In this document: piece by piece, positions 22,117-31,929 of the stretch | Numbering within the stretch: position 1 is the first letter of the stretch | Layout: every line of letters starts with the position of its first letter | From: Aaosphaeria pasadenensis | Taxonomy: Eukaryota > Ascomycota > Dothideomycetes > Pleosporales | Assembly (NCBI GenBank): GCA_022813625.1 | Contig: JAKLMB010000010.1 | Span: 930,001-994,000 of the forward strand | DNA: 64,000 nucleotides | Direction of reading: 5' to 3' | Translations under genes and position numbers: made by a program | The notes under the pieces: generated by a model | Database searches by the model: none | Told to the model about the DNA's origin: nothing | The model's input: the letters and a program-made list of their open reading frames with translations, nothing else

Positions 22117-23171
22117 ATGGCGGCCGCAGAGACTCGTAGGCTGCTCGGTATGCTCCCATCACGTATCTTCACGTATCGCAGCTGCTAACAAATCTATAGA
22201 GCAGCTCATGGGCGAACAGGCTTTCACTGGAGCAGATGTCCGCGCACCTCAACTCAGCATTACAGATCCCAAGGTCTGTAGATCCTACATGCTCGGTCAA
22301 TGCCCACACGACCTCTTCACAAACACAAAACAAGATTTTGGCCCGTGTCCAAAGACACACAGCGACTCACTCAAGACCGAATACAGCGAGGCCTCGCCGG
22401 AGCAAAAGAAAGAATGGGGGTTCGAGTTTGACTATCTGAGAGATATGCAGAAGCTCGTCGATGAATGCAACAGGCGCATTGACGTAGCTCAGCGGCGGTT
22501 GGAGAAGACACCAGACGAGATTCGACAAACTAATACTTTGGTGAGTTGCGACTTGTCTTTACCTTCTTGCCTTTACCTCCAGCCTTTACTTGCCTATCTT
22601 TGTCTGTCTTTACGCGCCTGTCTCTATCTGGATACTACTTGATACTGACCAAATGAAGCTCAAACAAATCAATGAGTTGACCAAATCGATTGAAGCAGGT
22701 ATGCTCGAAATCAAGATCATGGGCGAGGAGGGTTGTGTGAATATGGCTGTCACCGAGTTCTTCAAGGTTAGGCAGAAGAAGCAAGAAAAGGAGGAGCGCG
22801 AACGAGAGCTCAAAGCACTGGCAGACACAGGAGGACCTTCTGGACATCAAAAGCTACAAGTTTGTGACGTTTGTGGTGCATACCTCAGTCGACTGGACAA
22901 CGACCGACGTCTGGCGGACCACTTCTACGGAAAGATGCACCTTGGGTATGCATCCATGCGGAAGTCTTACGAAACCCTCCAAAAGGAACTCAAGGGTCGC
23001 GTGCCCCCTCGCCAGGATTACTCGTCCCACAATGACCGCGGCATGGACGGCCCTCGCGGCGGTTCCGGAGGTTGGGGAGGTGGAGGCTACGGTGGCGGCG
23101 GCGGTTATGGAGGACGCGGTGGAGGGCGCCGAGGTGGTGGTCGTGGAGGAGGTAGGCGTGGTGGATGGTAG
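22117..23171 (+). CDS. LUC7: U1 snRNP-associated splicing factor Luc7
   Basis: Luc7 sits in the U1 snRNP and influences 5' splice-site choice in the nucleus. Exons 22117-22147, 22200-22540 and 22659-23171 give 294 aa. The N-terminus MAAAETRRLLEQLMGEQAF is the family signature. Finger 1 is CCCH type (CRSYMLGQCPHD through CPKTH). A coiled-coil spans roughly residues 85-180, and finger 2 is C2H2 type (CDVCGAYLSRLDNDRRLADH, then KMHLG). The C-terminus is a Gly/Arg/Tyr-rich RGG tail, an RNA-binding feature replacing the RS tail of animal homologues. Intron 2 (118 nt) is unusually long for this window, uses an AAG acceptor and is full of CTTT/CCTT; it would be a natural place for self-regulated splicing, which is inference. 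It is divergent from GPI16. Confidence 0.95.
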
Positions 23172-23942
23172 TTCTCACAGGGTCGGAGTTCAGGTGTGTC
23201 ATTTACGACTTATTCCCAAAAGGTTCGGCTTACCACAGCATTGACAAGAGCTTGTATCGGAGCAGGCTAGGATTACATGTACAACATCAAGAAGAGAGCG
23301 TTGCCAATGAGGCATTTTGCACGAGCATAAATTCATAAGAAAAGTCAACGTGCGTTCAAACTACACAGTACATCATGCCGATGCTTGTCTAACGCTCAAC
23401 AAGGGATTGGACCGCTTTTCGGAAGCAACCCGACCTCTGTGTACTCATCTGAGCAGCACCGTGCTACCGGTAAATGGGGTACCCAATTTTTTTCGGTACT
23501 TGTACATGCGTGATGTTTTCATGCTGTCCGGGGACCAGGTGAGTCTATCCCTTGAGGCATGATCTTGGAAATATGGGCCAAGCGTCTCTCCCTTGGACAG
23601 CAAGCCTGCCTTCCCCGTAAAACCTTCTCGTATCTACGAATCATCGGTACGTACTGGAAGAGAATCGCACCGCCCCTGATGGCGAGTCGTTTATGCTTTC
23701 TAAGTCCGATAGTTTTTGTTCCACCGAATTATCATCACGCGGGCCCAGAATAATCATAGTAGCATGGCAAAAATACCACATCTGTGCTTCGTTGCAGCAT
23801 CTCCTTGCTTCGAAGAGACGCGCTATGCTCGGCATGCTCGGCCGGATAGAAATCTAGCAATAGAAATATGTTCATCCTTCTCGATCTTCTTACGCGTCTT
23901 TGGTGCGCCTGTGCAATTTCGTTCTGTTACAGTTTTTTCACC
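23172..23942. other. Intergenic
   Basis: About 770 bp lie between LUC7 and the aspartic protease. Nothing coding is supported; the stretch contains the protease promoter and the LUC7 3' UTR. Confidence 0.5.
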
Positions 23943-25581
23943 ATGCATATTCTTCAGTTTATCATCCCTATTGTATTATTACCATGTTTCGATAATCTTG
24001 TACTTGCCTTGCAACAACGTACCGGTGTTCCAGGACTCACAGGTACATTTTCCTGCGCAACACTGGTCATAATCGAGCTAAAATGCCACAGTGACGAACC
24101 ATGTGTTGGAACTTGAAGCGAAACCTCTATCACATTTCCTGACGCCCTCCTCCGGCCACCTAGCTAAGCGTCAGGAGCTTTTCGAGGAGGAAGAAGTAGA
24201 TCAGTCCTCTGTGGATGATTTTGCCGAGAGCGAAGAGGAAGCCCAGAGCGCGATTGGCGTTGTCCAGCAGGACGTTCTCACTCTGGGTGGTCGTGTATAT
24301 ATGACAAACGTGTCATTGGCCTCCCAGTCATATACCTTGGTAATTGACACAGGCTCTTCCGACACCTGGGTGGCTTCTACACGATTCAGATGTCTCTCGC
24401 CATCTACGCGACGGCGACTCCCGCAGTCTTCCTGCGGATTTGGCAGGCTTTTCAACATTTCAGACTCGCCTACATTTGAGACCATTCCTACGCATGATTT
24501 CAGCGTTCAGTATACGGACGGAGAGTATCTATTGGGCGAGATGGGAACCGAAGAGCTAGAAGTTGGAGGCTGGAGGACGAGGCAGACAATTGGCGTTGTA
24601 GAACGAGGATGGTGGATTGGAGATGGACTGAGCAGTGGATTGATGGGTCTTGCATATCCGACATTGGCGAGCGGAGTCAATGATCTGAACTACACCAGCA
24701 TTGCATTTACACTGTATGACTGCTCCCGCTTCCACTTCCTTTTTCGCAATTGCAAAGACATCTCTTCCACTTCCCGAAATCACCCTTAATTGATCAACAA
24801 CAGATTCGAAGACGGCACCGTACCCAGCATATTCAGCCTTGCCCTCAGTCGACCCTCCGTAGATAACCCCGTAGCCGGAGGCCTCCTCGCCATCGGCGGC
24901 ATCCCCGACATCCCACTCGACGGCGACTTCGTGTCCGTCCCCATCCAACCCATCATATCCGACCAATACGCCTTCTACTCCGTCCCGGTCGACGGCATCG
25001 CCGTCACGCCCCCAGAAGGCTGGATCCCCCCGAGCCGCCGACAACGCAAGACCCGACCCTTCCACCGCCCCCTCCACCGCCAAACCACCAACAACCAAAC
25101 CCACATCTTCCACCTCACATCCTCCCGCGCGCACCAGAATCCCCAAGCCGACCCGGGCTCCTCCTCTGAAGACTCCGGCCTCGAAATGATAATCGACTCC
25201 GGCACCACACTCATCTACGTCCCGTGGGACATCGCCGCAGCAATCGGATCCTTCTTCGTCCCCCCGGCCATCTTCAACGACACGTCGAATCTCTGGATCG
25301 TGCACTGTGACGCCGCGCTGCCGGACATCGGCGTCATCATCGGCGGGAAGCTGCTCAAGATCGATCCAAGGGATCTCATCGGGCCGGGTGGTGGCACGAT
25401 GGTGACGAAGAATCATGACGGCGTCGCGGGCGGCGTTACGAAGACGCAGATGTGTGTGCCGAGTATCCAGGGGAGGGTGACTGGGGACTCGGTGCTCGGG
25501 GATGCGTTTTTGAAGAGCGTGGTTGCGGTGTTTGATGTGGGCGTTAATGAGATGAGGTTTGCGCAACGGGCGCCGTATTAG
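23943..25581 (+). CDS. Secreted pepsin-like aspartic protease (A1 family)
   Basis: This is an extracellular or cell-surface endopeptidase. Exons 23943-24042, 24092-24713 and 24804-25581 give 499 aa. A hydrophobic N-terminus (MHILQFIIPIVLLPCFDNLV) is a signal peptide, followed by a propeptide with an acidic LFEEEEVDQSSVDDFAESEEE stretch after AKRQ, a possible KR processing site. Catalytic Asp residues are D119 (DTGSSDTWV) and D372 (IDSGTTLIYV). Junctions are supported by GLTVTNHVLE and by IAFTLFEDGTVPSIFSLALS, the usual segment before NP/SP in the family. An Arg/Pro/Gln-rich insert at about residues 318-365 between the two lobes is unusual. No GPI signal is seen at the end. Exon 3 has C-ending then G-ending codon blocks, which leaves a long spurious open frame on the other strand. 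It is convergent with the chitinase. Confidence 0.9.
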
Positions 25582-26071
25582 TCGATGGGGATGGTTGTTG
25601 TGTGGTGGGATGGTGTGGAAGGGGGGGAGCAGGCGTGATCAGGGAATACATTTAGATACCGTGGGTTAATATACAAAGTTAATGTCATAATTTTGTCTCA
25701 CTTGTGTCGCACAGCTGGATGAATGAAGAAGTTGAGGTTGTAACGTGCAAAATATCAATTATGAAACTATCTAGACGCAAACGGTCTTTGCCGTTGAAGA
25801 ACAAACAGTGACCCATGCCATTGCTTCTTGTGGACCTCCAGTAAAGATATGAAGTCCGGTAAAAAGGAGGAAGCAAGAAGACCATCGAAAGAGATGAGGA
25901 CTGTCTAGAGAGAAGTTTCGAAAACAAGCAAATACGCACTCGTATGATCGGATTTATTCCGAGATGTAAGAGGCAATTGTAAAACGACTGAAAATGGAAG
26001 CAAAGGCTTCTTCAAGAAAGAAAAATTGTGGACAGATGAGGCGGTGGGTGTTGTCGAGGGGTTGGTTGTAT
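25582..26071. other. Intergenic, convergent 3' ends
   Basis: This 490-bp gap separates the protease and chitinase stop codons and should contain both 3' UTRs. I see no gene or repeat. Confidence 0.5.
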
Positions 26072-27324
26072 TTATACAATGTCGATGGCGCGGCGTCCCC
26101 ATCTCAGCTGTCTCTTCATCTTCGCAAGCGATCTCAAAGTGCTTTTCACGTTGGAGATGAATCCTGGATTCTGCCATGCTTGGCTGGCATCCCACATCAT
26201 GACGCCTGCAAAGCTGGAATATTTCGATGAGTACTGTATGACGGGGGCTAAAGCACTGGGAGTCAGGTATCCACGTCCTGCTCCTGTGTTTGCTGGAACG
26301 CCGAGGAGTACTTTCACTGTTTCTGTTGTTAGTCGTGGTAAATAAGAAAGTAGGTAAATAGAAGACATTACCATTCGGGTTCTTGGAGGCGCTCTTGGCC
26401 CAGGTGTCCCATTGATCAAAGTTGAAGTTCCATTGTTGTTCTTGTCCAGGAACATAACTGCTCGCTCCACAGCCGTTGTTATAGAATTGCACATTGAGAA
26501 AGTCGAGTGGAACATTGTCGATGATGTCTTTGTTATACCAGTCTGGAAATGGACACTGTGGTGCGGCAGTGAGGTAGAATTTCTTGCTGACGGAGGAGAA
26601 GAGAGTGCGAAGACGGTTGCCAAAGACAGCCATATTGGAGACATTGGCTTCAAAATCGAAATCGAAACCATCAAGAACAGCGCTACCAAATGGGCGAGGG
26701 ACGGTGGATCCGGACTGGACAGGGCCGAACATGGCCCAGATCTTATTGGCACCTTCAGTTGCGGCAGCTGCGCTGGTGAAGCCACCCTCTGTGTAAGCGT
26801 CACCGCCGAGGGAGAGGAGGATGGTTTTGCTCTGGGATTGACATGTTTGTATATCGGCCCTGGGTCCGGCGTGAGTATTGGTCTTAAGTGCGTGGGGTGA
26901 GAGGGCTTACTCTATCTCAGGACATCGAAAAAGTTCAGTGCCGGTGAAGAGTGTGCAGCGGTCGCCTTGGTTGGCAAAGTTCAAGACAGGCTGGCCTCCC
27001 GTGCCGCTGAAGCGGAGGAGGAAGGAAAGTATGATGACCTGATATTGGTGTGAGTGAGATGTAGAGACAGAGTAGTATGGAACATTACATCGACATCAGG
27101 ATCTATGGATGTGTCAGTCATGTGGAGCATCTTGGTGACTTGAGATACGAACTGTTGCAGTATGTTGATAACCGTTGTTGAGTTTGTTGTGTACCAGCAG
27201 AGTTTTGACCCCAGTATATAGCGATATTGCTTTTGCTATTGGTATTGAAACCAGCAAAAACTACGCTCGCCATGGCAGAGAGTAGATATAAAATCGAGAA
27301 AGGCCCCATGACGAAGAATCGCAT
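26072..27324 (-). CDS. Secreted GH18 chitinase (class III type)
   Basis: This is an endochitinase of glycoside hydrolase family 18. Five exons (27153-27324, 27089-27102, 26911-27038, 26372-26859, 26072-26316) give 348 aa. Exon 2 is only 14 nt and encodes PDVD of the block PDVDVIILSFL, so it cannot be skipped. The sum of the exons is in frame. The signal peptide covers about residues 1-24. Family landmarks are NIAIYWGQNSAGTQQ, SLGG at 121-124, and the catalytic DGFDFDFE with acid/base E175. The C-terminal strand gives VMMWDASQAW. The last residues are basic (MKRQLRWGRR). There is no chitin-binding module or GPI signal. A plausible TATA box lies about 110 bp upstream of the ATG. The exon 1 donor reads gttcgt, which is weak. 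Confidence 0.92.
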
Positions 27325-27431
27325 GGCTGGACAATGAGGTGGAAGTTGAGTGGAGGTCGAGTGGAAGTATACGAATGTAAAGAATGGGGGATGGCGAGGT
27401 GGGTCAAGAAATATATTCATTCTTGGGAAAC

Positions 27432-27438
27432 ATTTATA
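27432..27438 (-). promoter_or_regulatory. TATA box of chitinase gene
   Basis: On the minus strand TATAAAT is found about 108-114 bp before the chitinase ATG, a suitable distance for a TATA box. It is an unaided motif match. Confidence 0.5.
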
Positions 27439-27925
27439 CTTGTGACTCAGGTGTTGAAGATCGATGGGCGGGAAGCATTTTGTGTGTAGGATTGGTTGTT
27501 GGAAAGTACTTTTGGTCGTCTAGAGAGTAACAGGTAGGTTGCAGCGTGTCGTGCCCGTATGACCAGGTACATGCTATGCATGTTGAATAGAAGTCATTTA
27601 AATTGATGTGACCGTGACAATGCATCGTAGGCCGGCGATTGAAAGGGTGAAAGTTACTCGACAAGTTTCTCTGGGCGAAATGATAACAGGACATGAAGAG
27701 ACCCTGGGTAGGCGGGTAAGTGGAAGCGATAAGTGATGACAGCCAGAACGGGAATATCGCAGTTGCTGTAACCTGCGACGCCTCGTTTAGATGCATGTCA
27801 TGCACGCAGGGGTAAATAGGTATGTCCTGTTAAACTCCGAGGTCAGTGGCCTTGTAAAAACGTGTATGCGCTTGAGTTAATAACTTACCTTTCTAGGCTC
27901 TTGTAATGCTTGGGAAGTCCTGGTG

Positions 27926-28267
27926 AGGTGTAAAGTAGGGACGAAGTGTAAAGTCGTGATGGAGTGTAAAGTTGTATGAAAAGAGAAGTCGTAAAGAAAA
28001 AGAGAGGTCGTGGTGAAAGTTAAAGAAGTCGTGATGAAAAGTAGAATGTTGAGGAAGTGTAAAGTCGTAATGAAAAGTAGAGTGTTAATGAAGTGTAAAG
28101 TCGTAATGAAAAGTAAGCTGAGTATGAAAAAGTAAAGTCGTGTTAAAGTGTAAGGTCGTGATCAGAAAGAAAGTTGTGTTGAAAGGTAGTGTCGTAATGA
28201 AAGGTAAGGTTGTGATGAAGTGTGAATTCGTGATGAAAGGTGATGTCGTACTGAAGTGTAAAGTCGA
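27926..28267. repeat. Degenerate 18-bp minisatellite
   Basis: About sixteen imperfect copies of a unit close to GTCGTGATGAAGTGTAAA run head to tail, some of them merged into 36-bp double units. The plus strand is almost free of C outside the GTCG core. The period of 18 is a multiple of three, but indels break any frame and no long open frame covers it. Confidence 0.75.
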
Positions 28268-28401
28268 GTATGGAACTATTCCAGATGCCCCAAGGCTAGA
28301 ATGATGGCGAACAGAGATTCGTGAACGTGCAGCGAGTGGTTGTTTGATGGATAGAGCTTCCAGCAGAACTCACACCCTTCGTATTTCTTTTCCTCCATAT
28401 G

Positions 28402-28540
28402 GTGCGCATCATCGCAAGAGAGGCAGAGCTATGGAGGTGTCCTACCATGCTATGCAAGCGAGCAAGCAAGCAAATACAAAGCATGGCATTTTCCTCGATC
28501 CCAGGCTCTGGCACTCTCTCACTCGCGCGGGAGCATGCGT
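28402..28540 (+). repeat. Direct repeat, copy A
   Basis: A segment of about 139 bp from GCGCATCATCGCAAG to GCATGCGT recurs 189 bp to the right. Differences between the copies are mostly transitions. The region contains a short (AAGC/AGCA)n run and an ACTCGCGCGGG block shared by both copies. Confidence 0.75.
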
Positions 28541-28590
28541 TATGAAGCTCTCGGCCAATTTCAGGCCCGTCATGTCCTTTCCAACAAACG

Positions 28591-28729
28591 TTGCGCATCA
28601 TTGCAAGGGAGACAGAGCTGTGGAGGTGTCCTACTATGCCATGCAAGCGAGCAAGCAGGCAAATACAAAGCATAGCTTTTTCCTCGATCCCAGGCTCTGG
28701 TTCTCCTTCACTCGCGCGGGCGCATGCGT
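28591..28729 (+). repeat. Direct repeat, copy B
   Basis: This is the second copy of the segment at 28402-28540, offset by 189 bp, with roughly 10-12 percent difference by eye. No coding potential or terminal inverted repeat is apparent. Confidence 0.75.
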
Positions 28730-29211
28730 ACTAGGTACAGGTTCAGGGCTGGTGAAACATCTATTCTCATGACTGTCAGATAAGAAACAAACATTGTCGA
28801 CTGGACCAGAGGACACAGGGATCCAGGTACCAAGTCGACCGGATTGGTTGGCTGACTTACGGACATTCGATGGGGCGCTAACTGGGAAGATACCTTCCTA
28901 TTTGAGCTGTCCCATGTGCTTTTGACATGCCTTTTGTGATTGGATGGTTTGATGGTTCCATTGTCCGTCCAGGTTCATTGAGAGTGTGTGATGCTGCTTG
29001 ATGTAGGGTTGAATTGAAGGGAGGGTTGCAACAGAGTCTCTGGGATTGTTCGAACAAGACATGTCATTGTGCTGGCTGCGTATTGAAGGGTGTGAGTGGC
29101 GAAGATTAAAGCGATGGAAGTGGTTTTGATGCCGAAATTATGATCGGTCGGGTTATCTCTTTTGAGCATACCACTAGAAGTAAGGAACTGATGGTTGTAG
29201 TGGCGCTGACA

Positions 29212-30249
29212 CTACAAGAACATACGGAACTTTCCACTGCCTGAAATGCCTGCTTGTCTCTTGATCTGGTTGACGCGATCTGGGAAGACGACAGGGAGGC
29301 TGTACGTCTTCAAGGCCACTGCTGGAGCGGGAGTTGGAGGTGGAGCCTGAGCCGGAGCTGGAGCTGGTGCTGTTGCTGGTGCTGGTCTTGGTCTTGGTCC
29401 TGGCGGATTCTGGAGGTGCTCACGACGCCTCGCCAGAATATCTTTGGCGTTGTTTATCTCGTCCTTATACGCCTGTTCCAACTCTTCGTTACGTTGCTTC
29501 CGCAGCTGGCCCCGCCTCTCCTGCGCCTGCTGGATCGGCTGCCTCGGTTGGGCCAGCTGCGGAATGGACACCTGTGGGCGAGCGGGCGTCCTCGTCACCG
29601 TCAAAGGCAATGGGTTGATTGGGGGGCGGTACACTGGGGTCGAGTTGCCCCCAATCCCGCTCCGAACGTACTCTTCGTCGCTCAGAAAGGCACCCGGCAT
29701 CTGCTGCCGGGGCCGATCTGTTTTCATCCTCTTCGCGGCTGGTGTGTCCACTTCGGACGCTCGTCTCTTGAGTGGCCTCGGCTGGGGCGTCATCGGCTGT
29801 ACCGCCGCGGCGATTTGGGCAGAGAAGATCTCCTCGCGAAGGAGGAGATCTCTCAGGATCTCCGTGTCGTCCAGGAAAGATCCAGGCATCCGCGGCCTGT
29901 GTTGGCCGGCCGGGATGTTCACCCTCAGCTTGCGGCGGATCACCTTCACCTTCTCGAGCAGATATCTGCCCACTGTACGGACGACTGGGCTCCGACGACG
30001 AGCCGCCACCACCGGCCTAACGGAAGGCACCTCGCCAGTGGAAGTGATGGGGCCGATGGAGGCCTCGTGTTGGTCGGCGACGAGGTCCTCCATCAGCTTG
30101 CACTTCTTGGCAGGTGTTCCGTCGTCGGCGTCGTCGTCGTCGTCTTCTGCCCGTTTGCGCTTGTTGTCCTCAGTATCTGTCTCGTCCAGGAAGGCGAGAA
30201 ACTTCCTTGCTACTCGGGGCGAGGAGTGGACGGGATAGATGAAGGACAT
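29212..30249 (-). CDS. Low-complexity nuclear-type protein with repeated MPG(S/A)FL motif
   Basis: The family is not recognised. It is a single exon of 345 aa from the ATG at 30249; the frame is open further upstream but that part looks like 5' UTR. Residues 24-52 are alternately acidic and basic (RKRAEDDDDDADD, then AKKCKL), and another basic cluster KRRASEVDTPAAKRMK lies near 161-176. Both are nuclear-signal-like. The motif MPGSFLDD at about 121-128 recurs as MPGAFLSD at 184-191, each followed by acidic residues and each preceded by Arg-Pro. A helical Gln/Arg/Glu stretch (about 245-285, predicted coiled coil) is followed by an Ala-Pro repeat and the C-terminal ISGSGKFRMFL. The opposite strand is also open, but its translation is Trp/Cys/Ser junk. 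It could be a chromatin or DNA-binding factor; this is not established. Confidence 0.65.
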   Translation of the reverse strand: MSFIYPVHSSPRVARKFLAFLDETDTEDNKRKRAEDDDDDADDGTPAKKCKLMEDLVADQHEASIGPITSTGEVPSVRPVVAARRRSPVVRTVGRYLLEKVKVIRRKLRVNIPAGQHRPRMPGSFLDDTEILRDLLLREEIFSAQIAAAVQPMTPQPRPLKRRASEVDTPAAKRMKTDRPRQQMPGAFLSDEEYVRSGIGGNSTPVYRPPINPLPLTVTRTPARPQVSIPQLAQPRQPIQQAQERRGQLRKQRNEELEQAYKDEINNAKDILARRREHLQNPPGPRPRPAPATAPAPAPAQAPPPTPAPAVALKTYSLPVVFPDRVNQIKRQAGISGSGKFRMFL

Positions 30250-30511
30250 CTTGTTGTTTGGGTTTTGTGGGATTTTGATGGTGGTAGTTGTGATGAGTGG
30301 TGGGAAATGAAGGATCCAAGCTTCGAAGTAGATAACTGCAGTGCGTGATTGGGAATGATGGATGAGGTTGTAATGAGTGGTTGAGAATGGTGGATGGTGT
30401 TTGGGTGTCGAAGGAAGAAGGAAGAAGGTAAGGAAGGGTTGAGGGAAAAGGAAAGGAAAGGACCTCAGCAGCAAAATTTTGTTGTTACCACTTTTCTGCC
30501 AAGCAATTAAC

Positions 30512-30572
30512 GTCAAGGTCAAGGTAAAGGTAAAGGTAGAGGTAAAGGTAAATGTAAAGGTAAAGGTAAAAG
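30512..30572. repeat. (GGTAAA)n hexanucleotide array
   Basis: About ten near-perfect copies of a GGTAAA-type unit, with a few variants such as GGTCAA, GGTAGA and TGTAAA. It lies about 270 bp upstream of the low-complexity protein gene. Confidence 0.85.
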
Positions 30573-31900
30573 TGGATGACGTTATTGGTGCCTGGTGGTG
30601 CCGAACAATCGCAACGAACAGTGCTCAGCGAACAGTGCTCACCGTATATTGCTGAAAAGATTTTTTTCGCTTTTGTTTCATCTTGATCGATTGAATCTGC
30701 GGACATAGAAAGGGAATTCGTAATTGACATATTCCTATCATGACATGGCAGTCCGAGTGACCGCATGGTAGAGATTGATCAGGGTTCAGCACTTCATTTC
30801 TATGACAACCTGCAGAAGCGAACTTCATGTAGGAATCAGCACAAGTGAATATGAGAGAAGGAAAGATTACACAACAACGTAGCGCAGGACCTTCTCCAGG
30901 AATGATTGGTGAGGCATTCGGCCTGGTGGGTGATTATGCATTCTGTACCAAGACTTTTCACTTATTGCAAGTGTATGCTGAATTCCTTCGAACATTTCCT
31001 CAAGAAGTGATTCTGGTTTCATGATTGATAGTTGTAATGAAAAGAGATGTGTTGACTGTTCATAACACAAACGATGTGTGCCTTGTAATTATCTAGTCAG
31101 TGCGAAGCTATAGGATATGTTCCTAATCTAGTCATCGAGTATGGATGGTCCCGTACTCGAGGAAGTGGACATCGAGCACTGTGAGGACAGTGCTGTGTTC
31201 TGTGCTTGGTGTCCATGATGCAGAGAAACTGCTGGTAACATGAATTTGCAATGATACTTGATATTTGTACCCAGGAAAGACCTTCTCTTACTCGAATGTT
31301 ACTATAAGCTTTGTGTATATCGGCGGTTTAGCGATGAAGTGGAGGGAGTATACCACATCCCTGTCGCCCATCATTGCATTTTGATCTGTGCATGCATAGT
31401 TTTGTGGCACGACACGTTTCAATGTCGAAAATGGGATTAGGCACTGTCCAACTTATTGTGGGAATGGAGGCAGCTATCTAGATTGTCACCAATTGTCTGT
31501 CGAAAAGTGCTCATATAATTTGTGTCAAAGTACGGGAGGAGTGGACCATTTTGCAATATGTAAGGTCGGCCACCAAAGTTGCCATCACATGGTTTAAATT
31601 TCTGTAATTTTGAAAAGAACGTCTTTGTGAGAATTCTTCGTATTATTATAACAATGTGCGGATGACGATTAAACCAAATGATTCAGGAGGTGTAGTCCGT
31701 ACTGTGTAGTTCGTCGTTGTCTCTCTCAGGGGTGGAGTCTGGAGTAATATTAAGACCATGGACCTAATGGATGTAACACGGGCCGATGGGCCAATCACAG
31801 CTGCTGAAAGCAACGCACGGATCAATTCTATCCCACCAACGCCACTCCTCCTTTCCCTTTCTCTTTAACCTCCGTCTTCGTCCGCTTCAACAAAGTCCCC

Positions 31901-31929
31901 AAGTCAAATCAAGTCAAGTCAAGTCAAGT
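31901..31929. repeat. (AAGTC)n microsatellite
   Basis: Five to six tandem copies of the pentamer AAGTC, one variant being AAATC. It is in the long gap upstream of the glycosyltransferase gene. Confidence 0.8.

Larger units (their letters stand above)
27325..29211. other. Repeat-rich intergenic region
   Basis: This 1.9-kb gap contains the chitinase promoter, a degenerate 18-bp minisatellite and a diverged pair of about 139-bp direct repeats. No gene is supported. The tandem region is strongly purine-rich on the plus strand. Confidence 0.6.

Noticed and set aside
24556..25566. Long open frame (336 codons) on the strand opposite the aspartic protease
   Set aside because: It mirrors the C- and G-ending codon bias of protease exon 3; the plus strand has both catalytic Asp motifs and valid splice junctions.
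29254..30348. Open frame of 364 codons on the plus strand opposite the low-complexity protein
   Set aside because: Its translation is Trp/Cys/Ser/Arg-rich with no domain-like text, while the minus strand gives a coherent Lys/Glu/Pro-rich protein with repeated motifs.
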